Shown here: one piece after another, positions 17,687 through 27,344 of the stretch
Layout: the number at the start of each line of letters is the position of its first letter
Numbering within the stretch: the stretch's first letter is position 1
Source of the DNA: Bradyrhizobium sp. Y36
GTDB taxonomy: Bacteria > Pseudomonadota > Alphaproteobacteria > Rhizobiales > Xanthobacteraceae
Assembly (NCBI RefSeq): GCF_002531575.1
Contig: NZ_NWTI01000003.1
Span: 1-64,000, forward strand
Length of the DNA stretch: 64,000 bases
Reading direction: 5' to 3'
The notes under the pieces: model-generated
What the model was told of the DNA's origin: nothing
The model's input: the letters and a program-made list of their open reading frames with translations, nothing else
Database searches by the model: none
Translations under genes and position numbers: made by a program

Positions 17687-17843
17687 GTTTGCGCCCGCCT
17701 CTGAAGTCTCGAACCTGCCGGCCGATCCCGGCCCGCTTTCGGCGGCCTATGTAGCCTCGTTTTCCTCGCGGGAACAGGCCTATAAGGTGAACTTATGGGC
17801 CCGCCCCTTGCGTGGACACGATCGGGCCGGTAGCGCTTGGATC

Positions 17844-18518
17844 ATGACCTCCGCTCACACCATCGTCTTCGATCTCGACGGCACGCTTGTGGATACGGCG
17901 CCCGACCTGATCACCGCGCTGAACTATGTGCTCGACCGCGAAGGGCTGCCGCCCGTGCCAATGGCCTCGGCCCGCAACATGATCGGCGCCGGCGCCCGCA
18001 AGCTGATCGAGCGCGGGGTTGAAGCGGAGGGCCGCATCGTCACCCCCGCCGACATGGACCGGATGACCGCGGATTTCATCGACTATTATGCCGATCATAT
18101 CGCGGTCGAATCCCGCCCCTTCGAGGGGCTCGAGGCCGCGCTCGACCATTTTTCGGAACAGGGCCATCGGCTCGCGGTCTGCACCAACAAGCTGGAATGG
18201 CTGTCCAAGCGCCTGCTGGACCAGCTCGGCCTCAGCCGCCGCTTCGCGGCGATCTGCGGCGCGGACACTTTTGGGGTCCAAAAGCCCGATCCGACCATCT
18301 TCCGTGAAACCGTGGCGCGCGCGGGCGGAGCGGTCAAAGCCAGCATCATGGTCGGCGATGCCGGAACCGACGTCGGGGTGGCCCGCCGCGCCGGCGTCCC
18401 GGTGATCGGGGTCAGCTTCGGCTATACGGACGTGCCGATTGCCGAGCTGAAGCCGGACCGGCTGATCCATCATATGCGCGACCTCCCGGCCGCGGCGTCC
18501 AGCCTGATGTCGGCATAG
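17844..18518 (+). CDS. gph: Phosphoglycolate phosphatase (HAD family)
   Basis: 224 aa. HAD motif I FDLDGTLVDTAPDL, motif II with CTNK, motif III KPDPTIF and motif IV GDAGTDVGVARRAG. The ATG at 17844 puts motif I at the N terminus as expected; the frame stays open upstream but antisense to rpiA. The cap-domain pattern suits phosphoglycolate phosphatase, which removes 2-phosphoglycolate, though other small phosphate esters are possible. Confidence 0.85.
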   Translation: MTSAHTIVFDLDGTLVDTAPDLITALNYVLDREGLPPVPMASARNMIGAGARKLIERGVEAEGRIVTPADMDRMTADFIDYYADHIAVESRPFEGLEAALDHFSEQGHRLAVCTNKLEWLSKRLLDQLGLSRRFAAICGADTFGVQKPDPTIFRETVARAGGAVKASIMVGDAGTDVGVARRAGVPVIGVSFGYTDVPIAELKPDRLIHHMRDLPAAASSLMSA

Positions 18519-18565
18519 CGCCACCAACCCACTGAAATTGCATTATCATTCTGCTGTACCCGGCG

Positions 18566-18581
18566 TTAACCACTCGCTAAC
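18566..18581 (+). promoter_or_regulatory. Near-match to a CtrA box
   Basis: TTAACCACTCGCTAAC has the TTAA-N7-xTAAC layout with one mismatch to the CtrA consensus, about 93 bp upstream of the lipoprotein start. Weaker than the element at 35073. Confidence 0.25.
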
Positions 18582-18673
18582 CATGCGCGGCGCGCCGGTT
18601 GCCTGCCTGCAACGACGCTCCTAAGGTCCGCGCGGGTTATGTGGCGGTTCGTCGCAGTTTGAGTGGATGGGTC

Positions 18674-19168
18674 ATGCGTCGTGTCATCGCGGTTGCGTTA
18701 GCGGGAACGGGTCTGTTGGGAGCGGCAGGCCTTGGCGGCTGCTCCTCGATGTCCTGGGACATGTTCAAATCCGCCCCGCCACCGCTCCAGGTCAGGCTCG
18801 AATCCAATCCTCCAGGCGCGGACGCCACCACCTCGGTAGGTCCGGGCTGCAAGACCCCCTGCTCTGTCTCGGTTCCCGCCCCCGATGCTCCCTTCACGGT
18901 CACCTTCGCGCTGCCCAAGTACCAACCGGCGAGCGTCCCGGTGAACGTGATCAAGAATCCCGGGGATTTCACCACACCGGCCTCGGTGACATCAGACCCG
19001 AATCCGGTGTTTGCGGAACTCCAGCCGGCCACCCCGCCGAAACCGGTTCGCAAGCCGCACCGGCTCCGGAAGCCCAAACCGGCCGCATCCGCGCCTGTGG
19101 CAGCACCCGTCGAGACCGCGCCGGCCGCAGCCTCGCCGTTCCCCGACCCGAATGCAGGCAGGCGCTGA
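18674..19168 (+). CDS. PEGA-like lipoprotein
   Basis: 164 aa. The N terminus MRRVIAVALAGTGLLGAAGL is followed by GGCSS, a lipobox, so it is probably lipid-anchored. Residues ~38-100 resemble a PEGA domain (VRLESNPPGADATTS, then CKTPCSVSVPAPD), which is usually surface- or cell-wall-associated. The tail is Pro/Lys/Ala-rich. It precedes moaA by 108 bp but has no evident link with it. Confidence 0.75.
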   Translation: MRRVIAVALAGTGLLGAAGLGGCSSMSWDMFKSAPPPLQVRLESNPPGADATTSVGPGCKTPCSVSVPAPDAPFTVTFALPKYQPASVPVNVIKNPGDFTTPASVTSDPNPVFAELQPATPPKPVRKPHRLRKPKPAASAPVAAPVETAPAAASPFPDPNAGRR

Positions 19169-19276
19169 TCTACGTATACCACCCGATTGTCCTCGCCGCG
19201 TCCGATGCTTAGATTGGATCCCAAGCACCGCTGAAGCCAAGGTGCGCCCGTCGCCGTAAGTGACAAGGCCTTTTCC

Positions 19277-20296
19277 ATGAACGGATCCACCGCGCTGTCG
19301 ACCCCGATGACCGATCCGTTCGGTCGGACCATCAGCTATCTGCGCGTCTCCGTCACCGACCGCTGCGACCTGCGCTGCTTCTACTGCATGTCGGAAGACA
19401 TGACGTTCCTGCCCAAGGCGAATCTGTTGACGCTGGAGGAACTCGACCGGCTCTGCTCGGCCTTCATCGCCAAGGGTGTCAGGAAGCTGCGTCTGACCGG
19501 CGGCGAGCCGCTGGTCCGGCGCAACGTGATGACGCTGGTGCGCTCGCTGTCGCGCCATCTGTCCAGCGGCGCCCTGAACGAGCTGACGCTCACCACCAAC
19601 GGTACCCAGCTGGCGAAGCACGCCGCCGAGCTCGCCGATTGCGGTGTTCGCCGCATCAACGTCTCGCTCGACACGCTCGATCCCAGGAAGTTTCGCGAGA
19701 TCACCCGCTGGGGCGAGATCGACAAGGTGCTGGAAGGCATCGAGGCCGCGCGCGCCGCAGGGCTTGCCGTGAAGATCAACGCGGTGGCGCTTAAGAACCT
19801 CAACGAGGACGAGCTTCCCGAACTGATGCGCTGGGCTCACGGAAAAGGCATGGACCTGACCCTGATCGAGGTCATGCCGATGGGCGAGATCGGGTCGGGA
19901 CGGATCGACCAGTATCTGCCGCTGTCGCTGGTGCGCGCGCGCCTCGCCCAGCAATTCACGCTGGCGGATCTGGCCGAGAGCACGGGCGGGCCGGCGCGCT
20001 ATGTCAGCGTCGCCGAGACCGGCGGCAAGCTCGGCTTCATCACCCCGATGACGCACAATTTCTGCGAATCCTGCAATCGGGTTCGGATTACCTGCACGGG
20101 AACGCTGCACACCTGCCTCGGCCACGAGGATGCGTCGGATTTGCGCAAACCCCTGCGTGCATCCGATGACGACATGCTGCTTGCGGATGCGATCGACCGC
20201 GCCATCGGCCTGAAGCCGAAGGGCCACGATTTCATCATCGACCGCCGCCACGACCGTCCCAGCGTCAGCAGGCACATGAGCGTCACCGGCGGCTGA
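19277..20296 (+). CDS. moaA: GTP 3',8-cyclase MoaA
   Basis: 339 aa radical SAM enzyme for the first step of molybdenum-cofactor synthesis. N-terminal C-x3-C-x2-C cluster (CDLRCFYC), [12 protein letters not shown]-binding region, and the C-terminal second cluster [13 protein letters not shown]. The C-terminal double Gly is intact. No other moa gene is adjacent. The ModE-like regulators lie 14 kb away, so a direct link is not claimed. Confidence 0.95.
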   Translation: MNGSTALSTPMTDPFGRTISYLRVSVTDRCDLRCFYCMSEDMTFLPKANLLTLEELDRLCSAFIAKGVRKLRLTGGEPLVRRNVMTLVRSLSRHLSSGALNELTLTTNGTQLAKHAAELADCGVRRINVSLDTLDPRKFREITRWGEIDKVLEGIEAARAAGLAVKINAVALKNLNEDELPELMRWAHGKGMDLTLIEVMPMGEIGSGRIDQYLPLSLVRARLAQQFTLADLAESTGGPARYVSVAETGGKLGFITPMTHNFCESCNRVRITCTGTLHTCLGHEDASDLRKPLRASDDDMLLADAIDRAIGLKPKGHDFIIDRRHDRPSVSRHMSVTGG

Positions 20297-20463
20297 TATC
20301 CGCGGGTCGCGGCCTTATTCCCCTGAACTATCAACAAACTTCCAATTGACTGGCGGCACGCCCGCTGGTCTGGTGCAGCGGCCTCGTGCCTGCGCGGCGG
20401 AATAAGCCACGCGGCCGCTCGGCGCCGTCAAAGACGCCGCGGCACAATCGGGAGGACAGATCA

Positions 20464-21045
20464 TTGCAAGCGCTCTTGAAGCTGAGCCAGGGGATTGACG
20501 CGTTCACGCGCTGGACGGGCAAGCGCCTGGCGTGGCTGATCGTGGCCGCCGTCATCATCTCGGCGGTCAACGCGATCATCCGCAAGGTGTTCGACACCTC
20601 CTCCAATTCGTGGCTCGAGCTGCAATGGGTGCTGTTCAGCGTCGTGTTCCTGCTGTGCTCGCCATGGACGCTGCTCGACAACGAGCACATCCGCATCGAC
20701 ATCGTGAACAACGCGCTGCCGAAGCCGGTCCGCAACATGATCGACGTGATCGGCCACCTGTTCTTCCTGATTCCGCTGTGCATCGTAATGATCATCACGG
20801 GCGTGCCGTTCTTCCAGCGCTCGTTCCACATCAACGAGCAATCCGGCAATGCCGGCGGCCTGCCGCAATGGCCCGCCAAAGCCCTGATCATGATCGGGTT
20901 CGCCTTCCTGCTCGTTCAAGCCATCTCCGAGCTGATCAAGCGGATTGCGGTGATGCGCGGAATGATACCGGACCCGCATGAGTCCCAGGTCTCCGCGCTC
21001 GAGGCCGAAGTCGAGCATCTCGTCGAAGCGATCGAGCAAAAATAG
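20464..21045 (+). CDS. TRAP transporter small permease (DctQ-type)
   Basis: 193 aa with four membrane segments, the DctQ layout; LELQWVLFSVVFLL and NEHIRIDIV are family-typical. The TTG at 20464 is chosen because GGAGG lies 8 nt before it; an upstream GTG at 20386 would add an Arg-rich stretch without a ribosome site. The large permease follows 26 bp later. Partner binding protein may be one of the two DctP-type genes at 28-30 kb. Confidence 0.85.
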   Translation: MQALLKLSQGIDAFTRWTGKRLAWLIVAAVIISAVNAIIRKVFDTSSNSWLELQWVLFSVVFLLCSPWTLLDNEHIRIDIVNNALPKPVRNMIDVIGHLFFLIPLCIVMIITGVPFFQRSFHINEQSGNAGGLPQWPAKALIMIGFAFLLVQAISELIKRIAVMRGMIPDPHESQVSALEAEVEHLVEAIEQK

Positions 21046-21071
21046 CCGTTGGCGACGGTTGAGGGGGAACC

Positions 21072-22727
21072 ATGACCGCATTCATCATCGCCAATCTGGC
21101 GCCCATCATGTTCGCGTCGCTGGTCGTCATGCTTCTGCTTGGCTACCCGGCGGCCTTCTCGCTCGGCGCCGTCGGCCTGTTCTACGCCGTCGTCGGCATC
21201 GAGCTCGGTGAATTCCGCCCCGACTTCCTCCAGGCGCTTCCGGAGCGGGTCTACGGCGTGATGAACAACGACACGCTGCTCGCCATTCCCTTCTTCACCT
21301 TCATGGGGCTGGTGCTGGAACGGTCGGGCATGGCCGAGGACCTGCTCGACACCATCGGCCAGCTGTTCGGCACCATCCGCGGCGGTCTTGCCTATGCGGT
21401 GATCTTCGTCGGCGCGCTGCTCGCCGCGACGACGGGCGTGGTCGCGGCGTCCGTGATTTCGATGGGCCTGATCTCGCTCCCCATCATGCTGCGCTACGGC
21501 TATGACCGCCGCGTGGCAGCCGGCGTCATCGCCGCGTCCGGCACGCTCGCGCAGATCATCCCGCCCTCGCTCGTCCTGATCGTGATGGCCGACCAGCTCG
21601 GCAAGTCGGTCGGCGACATGTACGAAGGCGCGTTCATTCCGGGCCTCGTGCTCGCCGGCCTCTACGCCCTCTACGCCTTCCTCGTCAGCATGATCTTCCC
21701 GAAGGCGACGCCGGGCCTGCCGAAGGAAGCCATCGGCTTCCGCGAGAACAATGGCGACCGCGGCCTCGTCTCACTCGGCATGCTGTTCCTGGCGAGCTGC
21801 GTGTTCGGCTGGTTCATGATGCGCAATTCGACCGTGCATGGCGCCGATTACGTCGTGCTCAGCATGTTCTGCGGCATCATCTTCGCTTTCGCCGTCGCCG
21901 TGGTGAACTGGGTCATCGACAAGCTGACCGGCTTCCGCTTCCTGTCGAAGATGGCGCAGCAGACCACCTTCGTCATGGTGCCGCCGCTGTTCCTGATCTT
22001 CCTGGTTCTCGGCACGATCTTCATCGGCATCGCGACCCCGACCGAAGGCGGCGCGATGGGTGCTGCCGGCGCCCTCATCCTCGGCGCCGCGAAGCGTCGG
22101 CTGAGCTGGGACCTGATCCGGCAGGCCACGGAATCCACCGCCAAGCTGTCGGCCTTCGTCGTCTTCATCCTGGTCGGCGCCCGCGTGTTCTCGCTGACCT
22201 TCTACGGCGTCAACGGGCACGTCTGGGTCGAGCACCTGCTCACCTCGCTGCCCGGCGGACAGGTCGGCTTCCTGATCTTCGTCAACGCGTTCGTGTTCGT
22301 GCTGGCCTTCTTCCTCGACTTCTTCGAGCTGGCCTTCATCGTGATCCCGCTGCTCGGGCCTGCCGCCGAACACCTCGGTATCGACCTGATCTGGTTCGGC
22401 GTCATCCTCGGCGTCAACATGCAGACCTCGTTCATGCATCCACCATTCGGCTTCGCGCTGTTCTATCTACGCTCGGTCGCGCCGAAGGAACGCTACACCG
22501 ATCGCGTCACCGGCAAGCGAATGGAGCCCGTCACCACCGGGCAGATCTACTGGGGTGCGGTTCCCTTCGTGGTCATCCAGATCATCATGGTCGGTCTGGT
22601 GATCGCGTTCCCGTCGATGGTGATGCACTACAAGGGCGTGCAGTCGAACATCGATCCCAACACGATCAAGATCGAGGTGCCGCAGATCGAGCTGCCGCCG
22701 CTGGATCTTGGCCCGCCATCGAAGTAG
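21072..22727 (+). CDS. TRAP transporter large permease (DctM-type)
   Basis: 551 aa, longer than the ~430 aa norm because of an internal insertion around residues 210-260 and an extended C terminus. About 12 or more membrane segments; LLAATTGVVAASVISMGLIS and GTLAQIIPPSLVLIV are the DctM signatures. Sodium-driven uptake of an organic acid is the family role. It forms a unit with the small permease. Confidence 0.9.
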   Translation: MTAFIIANLAPIMFASLVVMLLLGYPAAFSLGAVGLFYAVVGIELGEFRPDFLQALPERVYGVMNNDTLLAIPFFTFMGLVLERSGMAEDLLDTIGQLFGTIRGGLAYAVIFVGALLAATTGVVAASVISMGLISLPIMLRYGYDRRVAAGVIAASGTLAQIIPPSLVLIVMADQLGKSVGDMYEGAFIPGLVLAGLYALYAFLVSMIFPKATPGLPKEAIGFRENNGDRGLVSLGMLFLASCVFGWFMMRNSTVHGADYVVLSMFCGIIFAFAVAVVNWVIDKLTGFRFLSKMAQQTTFVMVPPLFLIFLVLGTIFIGIATPTEGGAMGAAGALILGAAKRRLSWDLIRQATESTAKLSAFVVFILVGARVFSLTFYGVNGHVWVEHLLTSLPGGQVGFLIFVNAFVFVLAFFLDFFELAFIVIPLLGPAAEHLGIDLIWFGVILGVNMQTSFMHPPFGFALFYLRSVAPKERYTDRVTGKRMEPVTTGQIYWGAVPFVVIQIIMVGLVIAFPSMVMHYKGVQSNIDPNTIKIEVPQIELPPLDLGPPSK

Positions 22728-22846
22728 CGGCGGGCGCCCCTCGCCGTCGTGCTCCGCTCAAGCGGCGCATGACGCGCGATGGCGCGCGTGACAAGCACCG
22801 GAAACGGAGGCATACCGGGCCATCCCAAGTCCATGGATGGCCGCTC

Positions 22847-24136
22847 ATGCCCCGATTGCACCCTGCTCCCTCAGTCCTCGGCCCCTTGATCGCCTCGCTC
22901 TGGCTGACATGCGCCGCAACGATGGTGCGGGCCGAGCCGATCGCCGATGTCCACGCGCTGGCGCAAAAGGAGCAGCAGCCGCTGCTCGACACGCTGCGCG
23001 ATCTCGTCAACATCGAATCTGGCAGCAAGGACATCGAGGGCCTGAACCAGATCGCCGAGCGCGTTGCCGGCCAGCTCAGGCAACTCGGCGGCACGGTGGA
23101 GATCCTGCAGCCCACCGACATCACGCGTCTCGACGACACGCCGGAGAAGATCGGGCCGGCCGTGCACGCCGTGTTCAAGGGCACGGGAACCAGGAAGATC
23201 ATGCTGATCGCCCATATGGACACGGTGTACCTGAAGGGCATGCTGAAGGACCAGCCGTTCCGCGTCGACGGCGACAAGGCCTACGGGCTCGGTATTGCCG
23301 ACGACAAGCAGGGCGTCGCGCTCATTCTCCACACCGTGGCCCTGCTGCAGAAGCTGGCTTTCAGGGATTATGGCACGCTCACGGTGCTCACGAACGGCGA
23401 CGAGGAGATCTCCTCCCCCGGCTGGCGCAGCACCATCACCAAATTCGCTTCGGACCAGGACGCGGTGTTCTCGTTCGAAGGCGGCGGCACCGACGGCACG
23501 CTGCGCCTCGCCACCAGCGGCATCGGCTCGGCCTATCTCTCCGTGAAGGGCAAGTCGTCACACGCCGGCGCAAGGCCCGAGGGCGGCGTGAATGCGCTGT
23601 ACGAGCTCTCGCACCAGGTGCTGCAGATGAAGGACCTGTCGAAACCCGAGCAGGGCCTGAAGCTGAACTGGACGGTCGCTCAATCGGGTACCAACCGCAA
23701 TGTGATCCCCGCCGAGGCCAGCGCCCAGGCCGACGCGCGTGCGCTCAAGGTGTCCGACTTCGACGAGCTGGAGAAGGCGCTGCGGGACAAGATCAAGAAC
23801 CGCCTGCTGGCGAATTCCAAGGTCGATTTGAAGTTCGAGGTGCGTCGCCCGCCGCTCGAAGCCAGCGAGGCCTCGCGCCAGGTCGCGGCCCACGGCAAGA
23901 CGATTTACGGGGAGCTCGGAATGCCCCTCAAGGTCGACGAGAGAGCGACCGGCGGCGGCACCGACGCCGCGTTCGCCGCGCTCAAGGCCAGGGGAGCCGT
24001 GGTGGAAGGCATGGGCCTGTCGGGCTTCGGTGCGCACTCCAACGACGCCGAATATGTTCAGATCAACAGCATCGTCCCGCGGCTGTATCTGGCGACGCGC
24101 ATGATCATGGACCTGTCCACTGGCAAGCTGAAATAG
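22847..24136 (+). CDS. M20 family metallopeptidase (glutamate carboxypeptidase-like), exported
   Basis: 429 aa. A signal peptide ends near residue 27 (ATMVRA). Zinc-site motifs of M20 enzymes are complete: IAHMDTV, GIADDKQG, NGDEEISSPG with the catalytic Glu pair, and FGAHSNDAEYV. Closest to Cpg2-type carboxypeptidases that hydrolyse folate-like or N-acyl-glutamate substrates in the periplasm; the substrate is uncertain. The ATG at 22847 gives a clean signal; the longer reading is Arg-rich. Confidence 0.85.
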   Translation: MPRLHPAPSVLGPLIASLWLTCAATMVRAEPIADVHALAQKEQQPLLDTLRDLVNIESGSKDIEGLNQIAERVAGQLRQLGGTVEILQPTDITRLDDTPEKIGPAVHAVFKGTGTRKIMLIAHMDTVYLKGMLKDQPFRVDGDKAYGLGIADDKQGVALILHTVALLQKLAFRDYGTLTVLTNGDEEISSPGWRSTITKFASDQDAVFSFEGGGTDGTLRLATSGIGSAYLSVKGKSSHAGARPEGGVNALYELSHQVLQMKDLSKPEQGLKLNWTVAQSGTNRNVIPAEASAQADARALKVSDFDELEKALRDKIKNRLLANSKVDLKFEVRRPPLEASEASRQVAAHGKTIYGELGMPLKVDERATGGGTDAAFAALKARGAVVEGMGLSGFGAHSNDAEYVQINSIVPRLYLATRMIMDLSTGKLK

Positions 24137-24199
24137 CCTGATACGTGGACATCGCATGCACCTTTCCAATAGTATCGTCCCATTATGAGTGGGGGCGAT

Positions 24200-24622
24200 A
24201 TGAGATCATTGCTTTTTCTGACCGTTGTCCTTGTCCTTCAATACGCATCGCCCGCCCGCTCGGAGGAATCGGAAGCTGAGCGCCTCGTTCATCGCGAGGG
24301 CCGGGCTCTCTTCGACGAAGGGCACGACGCCTACAAAGCCAATGACTTCAAGACGGCGCTCCGGAAATTCCAGCAATCGAGGATCAGATACGCGTCGCTT
24401 CGATTGCCCGACGACATCGACAAATGCGACCGGGCCATTCACGCTGCCGCCTGCATGGACCGCATCGATGAAAAGAATCTCAATCAGCTCAAGGAGCTGG
24501 TCGGCGAGCCGACGGACAAGCCGCCGAGATCCAACGACCCCTATGTCGGGGCGTGTCTGCCTTTTCCTGATCTGTCAAAACGGGTGAAGGCGAACATTGC
24601 GGTGCTCGAGGGTCAGCGGTGA
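24200..24622 (+). CDS. Small exported hypothetical protein
   Basis: 140 aa. MRSLLFLTVVLVLQYASPARS is a typical signal peptide; the mature part is helical (TPR-like: KANDFKTALRKFQQSRIRYA) with two Cys that could form a disulfide. GGGGGCG lies just before the ATG at 24200. Composition is noticeably less GC-rich than the neighbours. Family not recognised. Confidence 0.65.
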   Translation: MRSLLFLTVVLVLQYASPARSEESEAERLVHREGRALFDEGHDAYKANDFKTALRKFQQSRIRYASLRLPDDIDKCDRAIHAAACMDRIDEKNLNQLKELVGEPTDKPPRSNDPYVGACLPFPDLSKRVKANIAVLEGQR

Positions 24623-24739
24623 AGTGAGCGAAGCCGCAGCCTGCATGAATTGAGAGATCGACCACCCCGCCACGACCGCCTCCTGGCCTACCTTCTCCGC
24701 CGTTCTCCCGTCCTCCTGCCCCCGGGAGAGGATGTCGTG

Positions 24740-26122
24740 TCAGTGCCTGGCGATGTCCGCGTCGACCTTCACCTCGTCCGCCAGCCGAAACTGCAGCGTG
24801 AACTCGGCCCCGCCTTCCGGAAGATTCACCACCGCGATCGTCGCGGCATGGTCGTCCGCCACCGCGCGCACGATGGAAAGCCCCAGGCCCGCGCCGTCGC
24901 TGCGCTGGCGGTCGGCACGCCAGAAGCGCTGGAAGATCAGCTCGCGCTCGGCCTCCGCAATGCCCGGGCCGCAATCGCGCACCCGCATCGAGCCGTCCTC
25001 GCGTACCTCGACGTCCACCGCCGTATTCGTTGCGGTGAACTTGATGGCGTTTTCGGCGAGGTTGAAGATCGCACGTTGCAGCATCTCCGCATTGCCGTGA
25101 ATCAGCACCGGCGCGTCGGTGCCCTTGAGGGCGATGTCCTTGTGCTTGGCGATCGCGAAAGGGGCGATCGAGGCGACCACCTCGGCGCAGACGGCGCGCA
25201 AATCCGCGGTCTCGCCGGGGTCGAGCACGAGGGTATCGAGCTCGGCAATCTCCAGGAGCTGGGCGACGATGCGGCTCATGGCTTCGATGTCGGCATGCAG
25301 CGCCTGCCGCGCCGCGCGATCGTCGAGCGTCTCGATCCGCGTGCGCAGGATCGCAAGCGGCGTGCGCAGCTGGTGCGCGGCATCCGCCGTGAACTGCCGC
25401 TGCACCCGAAAGCCGCCCTCGAGGCGGTCGAGCGCCTGGTTGACGGCAGTGACCAGCGGCAGGATCTCGCGCGGGATCTGCTCCGTCGGCAGACGGATGT
25501 CAGTGCGCGCGGGACCGATGTTGCTGGCCTTCTCGGAGGCCCTCCACAGCGGCGCGATCGCGCGGCGAAAGATGATGATGTCGGTGGCGAGCAGAACCAG
25601 GAGGATCGGGATCGTGATCCATCCCACGCGCCGGAAGAAGTTCGAGACGATGTCGTCGATGATGACATCCCGGTGCGCGAGGTCCTCTGCGACCTGGATG
25701 CGCACCGTCTTGCCGTCGATGTCGCGGGTAACCGTCGCGCCGGAAATGCTCTCCGACAGGCGCGCCGCGGGAGCCGAGCGCCGGTGCGAGGAAAACAGCA
25801 AGCGGCCCTCGGCATCGCGAATATCGTATTGATAGCGGCCATACGCATCCGAATAGAGGCCCCTGAGGCTGTCGGGCAGATTGAACGTCAACTGGCCGTC
25901 CGGCTGCACGACGATGCGCTCGGCCAGCACTTCGGCCTGGGCGCGCATGGCATCGCGATGCAGCTGGTCGATCTCCGAATTGAGCAGCCAGAACAGCACG
26001 AGCGGCAGGAAGATCGCGACCACCGCGACCGCCAGGATGTGCAGGAACACGATGCGCCAGATCAGCGATTTGAAGGTCGGCGACCTGCCATAGGACCCGG
26101 CGTTGGATCCGACCGTGGCCAC
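24740..26122 (-). CDS. Two-component sensor histidine kinase (TctE-like)
   Basis: 460 aa. Membrane segment at ~20-45, a periplasmic sensor domain of the 2CSK_N type (~45-165), a second membrane segment near 170-190, HAMP, then HisKA (AAHQLRTPLAIL, phospho-His) and HATPase (NLAENAIKF, DCGPGI, GAGLGLSIV). It begins 1 bp after the response-regulator stop. TctDE-like pairs often control carboxylate uptake, which fits the TRAP genes nearby, but this is inference. Confidence 0.9.
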   Translation of the reverse strand: MATVGSNAGSYGRSPTFKSLIWRIVFLHILAVAVVAIFLPLVLFWLLNSEIDQLHRDAMRAQAEVLAERIVVQPDGQLTFNLPDSLRGLYSDAYGRYQYDIRDAEGRLLFSSHRRSAPAARLSESISGATVTRDIDGKTVRIQVAEDLAHRDVIIDDIVSNFFRRVGWITIPILLVLLATDIIIFRRAIAPLWRASEKASNIGPARTDIRLPTEQIPREILPLVTAVNQALDRLEGGFRVQRQFTADAAHQLRTPLAILRTRIETLDDRAARQALHADIEAMSRIVAQLLEIAELDTLVLDPGETADLRAVCAEVVASIAPFAIAKHKDIALKGTDAPVLIHGNAEMLQRAIFNLAENAIKFTATNTAVDVEVREDGSMRVRDCGPGIAEAERELIFQRFWRADRQRSDGAGLGLSIVRAVADDHAATIAVVNLPEGGAEFTLQFRLADEVKVDADIARH

Positions 26123-26123
26123 G

Positions 26124-26798
26124 CTATTTCTCCACGTCCATGAGATAGCCGACGCCGCGGATGGTATGGATCACGACCTTGGCGCCATGTTCGGCGAGCT
26201 GCTTGCGCAACCGCGAGACATAGACCTCGACCGCGTTGGAGGCGACCTCGCCGTCCAGTCCGAAGATGTGGTCCTCGACGTTCTTCTTCGGTACCACCCG
26301 CCCCTGCCGGCGCAGCAGGATCTCGAGCACCGAGGTCTCCCGCGCGGAGATGATCCGCGGCTGGTCGTCGACGAAGATCTGGCGGCTCTCGGTGTCGTAG
26401 ACGAGGTTGGCGAGGCTGAGCGAGCGACCGAGCAGCTGGCCGGGCCGGCGCAGGATCGCCTCCAGCCGCGCCACCAGCTCCTCCATCGCGAACGGCTTCG
26501 CGAGATAGTCGTCGGCACCGCTGCGCAGGCCGCTGACGCGATCCTGCAGGCCGCCGCGTGCAGTCAGCACCAGCACGGGAAGCGGCTCCATCTTGAGGCG
26601 TAGCTCGCGCAGCACCGACAGTCCGTCGCCGTCGGGCAGTCCGAGGTCGAGGATCATCGCAGCATAGCTGACGCTGCTGACCGCCTCGCGTGCTTCGGCC
26701 GCGCTGCCCACGATGTCGCTCTGATAGCCGGCCGCCGCCAGCCCGGCCGCGACGAGCCGCGACAGCTCGGCATTGTCCTCGACGATCAGAAGGCGCAT
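26124..26798 (-). CDS. OmpR-family response regulator (TctD-like)
   Basis: 224 aa. Receiver domain with the acidic pocket (LIVEDN), phospho-acceptor Asp in MILDLGLPDGDGLS, and the Thr/Lys sites (LTARG, YLAKPF); then a winged helix DNA-binding domain (VEVYVSRLRKQL). Co-transcribed with the kinase. Confidence 0.92.
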   Translation of the reverse strand: MRLLIVEDNAELSRLVAAGLAAAGYQSDIVGSAAEAREAVSSVSYAAMILDLGLPDGDGLSVLRELRLKMEPLPVLVLTARGGLQDRVSGLRSGADDYLAKPFAMEELVARLEAILRRPGQLLGRSLSLANLVYDTESRQIFVDDQPRIISARETSVLEILLRRQGRVVPKKNVEDHIFGLDGEVASNAVEVYVSRLRKQLAEHGAKVVIHTIRGVGYLMDVEK

Positions 26799-26878
26799 TG
26801 CGGTCCTGCGGGATAGCCAGATCAGCGCACGGCTCGCGCCGCATTCGCGTTGTCTTCCATCATTCGACCGGTTTCAGC

Positions 26879-26908
26879 CAGCAAAAAGGCAGGTCTTGCC
26901 CGCTTTTT
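26879..26908 (-). terminator. Putative terminator after the small membrane protein gene
   Basis: On the minus strand GGGCAAGACCTGCC forms a short stem directly followed by TTTTTGC, at the stop of the 26908-27267 gene. Confidence 0.4.
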
Positions 26909-27267
26909 CATATCTTGTCAGATTCGTGTAAGTTTCGCGCGCCGGCCTGTTGATCGGAACACCGGCGCTCGATCAGAAACGAGCTGCCGGCCGCGGCGGC
27001 AAACATGCACGCCACCGCGAGGATGCTCATGGGCAGCGAGATCAGGCCATGCTCATGAGCGTTAATGGCGGCGGAACCAAATGTCAGCCAACACCCCGTC
27101 GTGATGAAGCTCGCGGCGGCTTGCAGGACCGCGCACCGCGCGACCGGCTCATCATTCAAGAACTTCAGCAGCAGCGGCCCGGCCGTCAATGCAAGCGTGA
27201 AGGCCCATGCAAGGATCAGCGTCGGGATGTGAAACAGATCGATCAGACCCGGGGACAAGGCAAGCAC
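26908..27267 (-). CDS. Small multi-pass membrane protein, hypothetical
   Basis: 119 aa with three or four hydrophobic segments (LILAWAFTLALTAGPLLLKFL, AVLQAAASFITTGCWLTFG, MSILAVACMFAAAAG). The start used is a GTG with no well-spaced ribosome site, so the N terminus is uncertain. A short stem and T-run follow the stop. It lies downstream of the MarR gene on the same strand. Confidence 0.5.
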   Translation of the reverse strand: MLALSPGLIDLFHIPTLILAWAFTLALTAGPLLLKFLNDEPVARCAVLQAAASFITTGCWLTFGSAAINAHEHGLISLPMSILAVACMFAAAAGSSFLIERRCSDQQAGARNLHESDKI

Positions 27268-27344
27268 CCTTCAGCATCCCGGGTTGGACGTCCTCCGCCG
27301 GAATGAGGTTCAAGGGCGATTGCGCCGCAGCAGAGGGGACTTCT

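Noticed and set aside
19277..20296. Functional link between moaA and the ModE-like regulators
   Set aside because: They are 14 kb apart with unrelated genes between and no shared site visible.
24650..26143. A 497-codon plus frame opposite the TctE-like kinase
   Set aside because: Antisense shadow of a complete histidine kinase.
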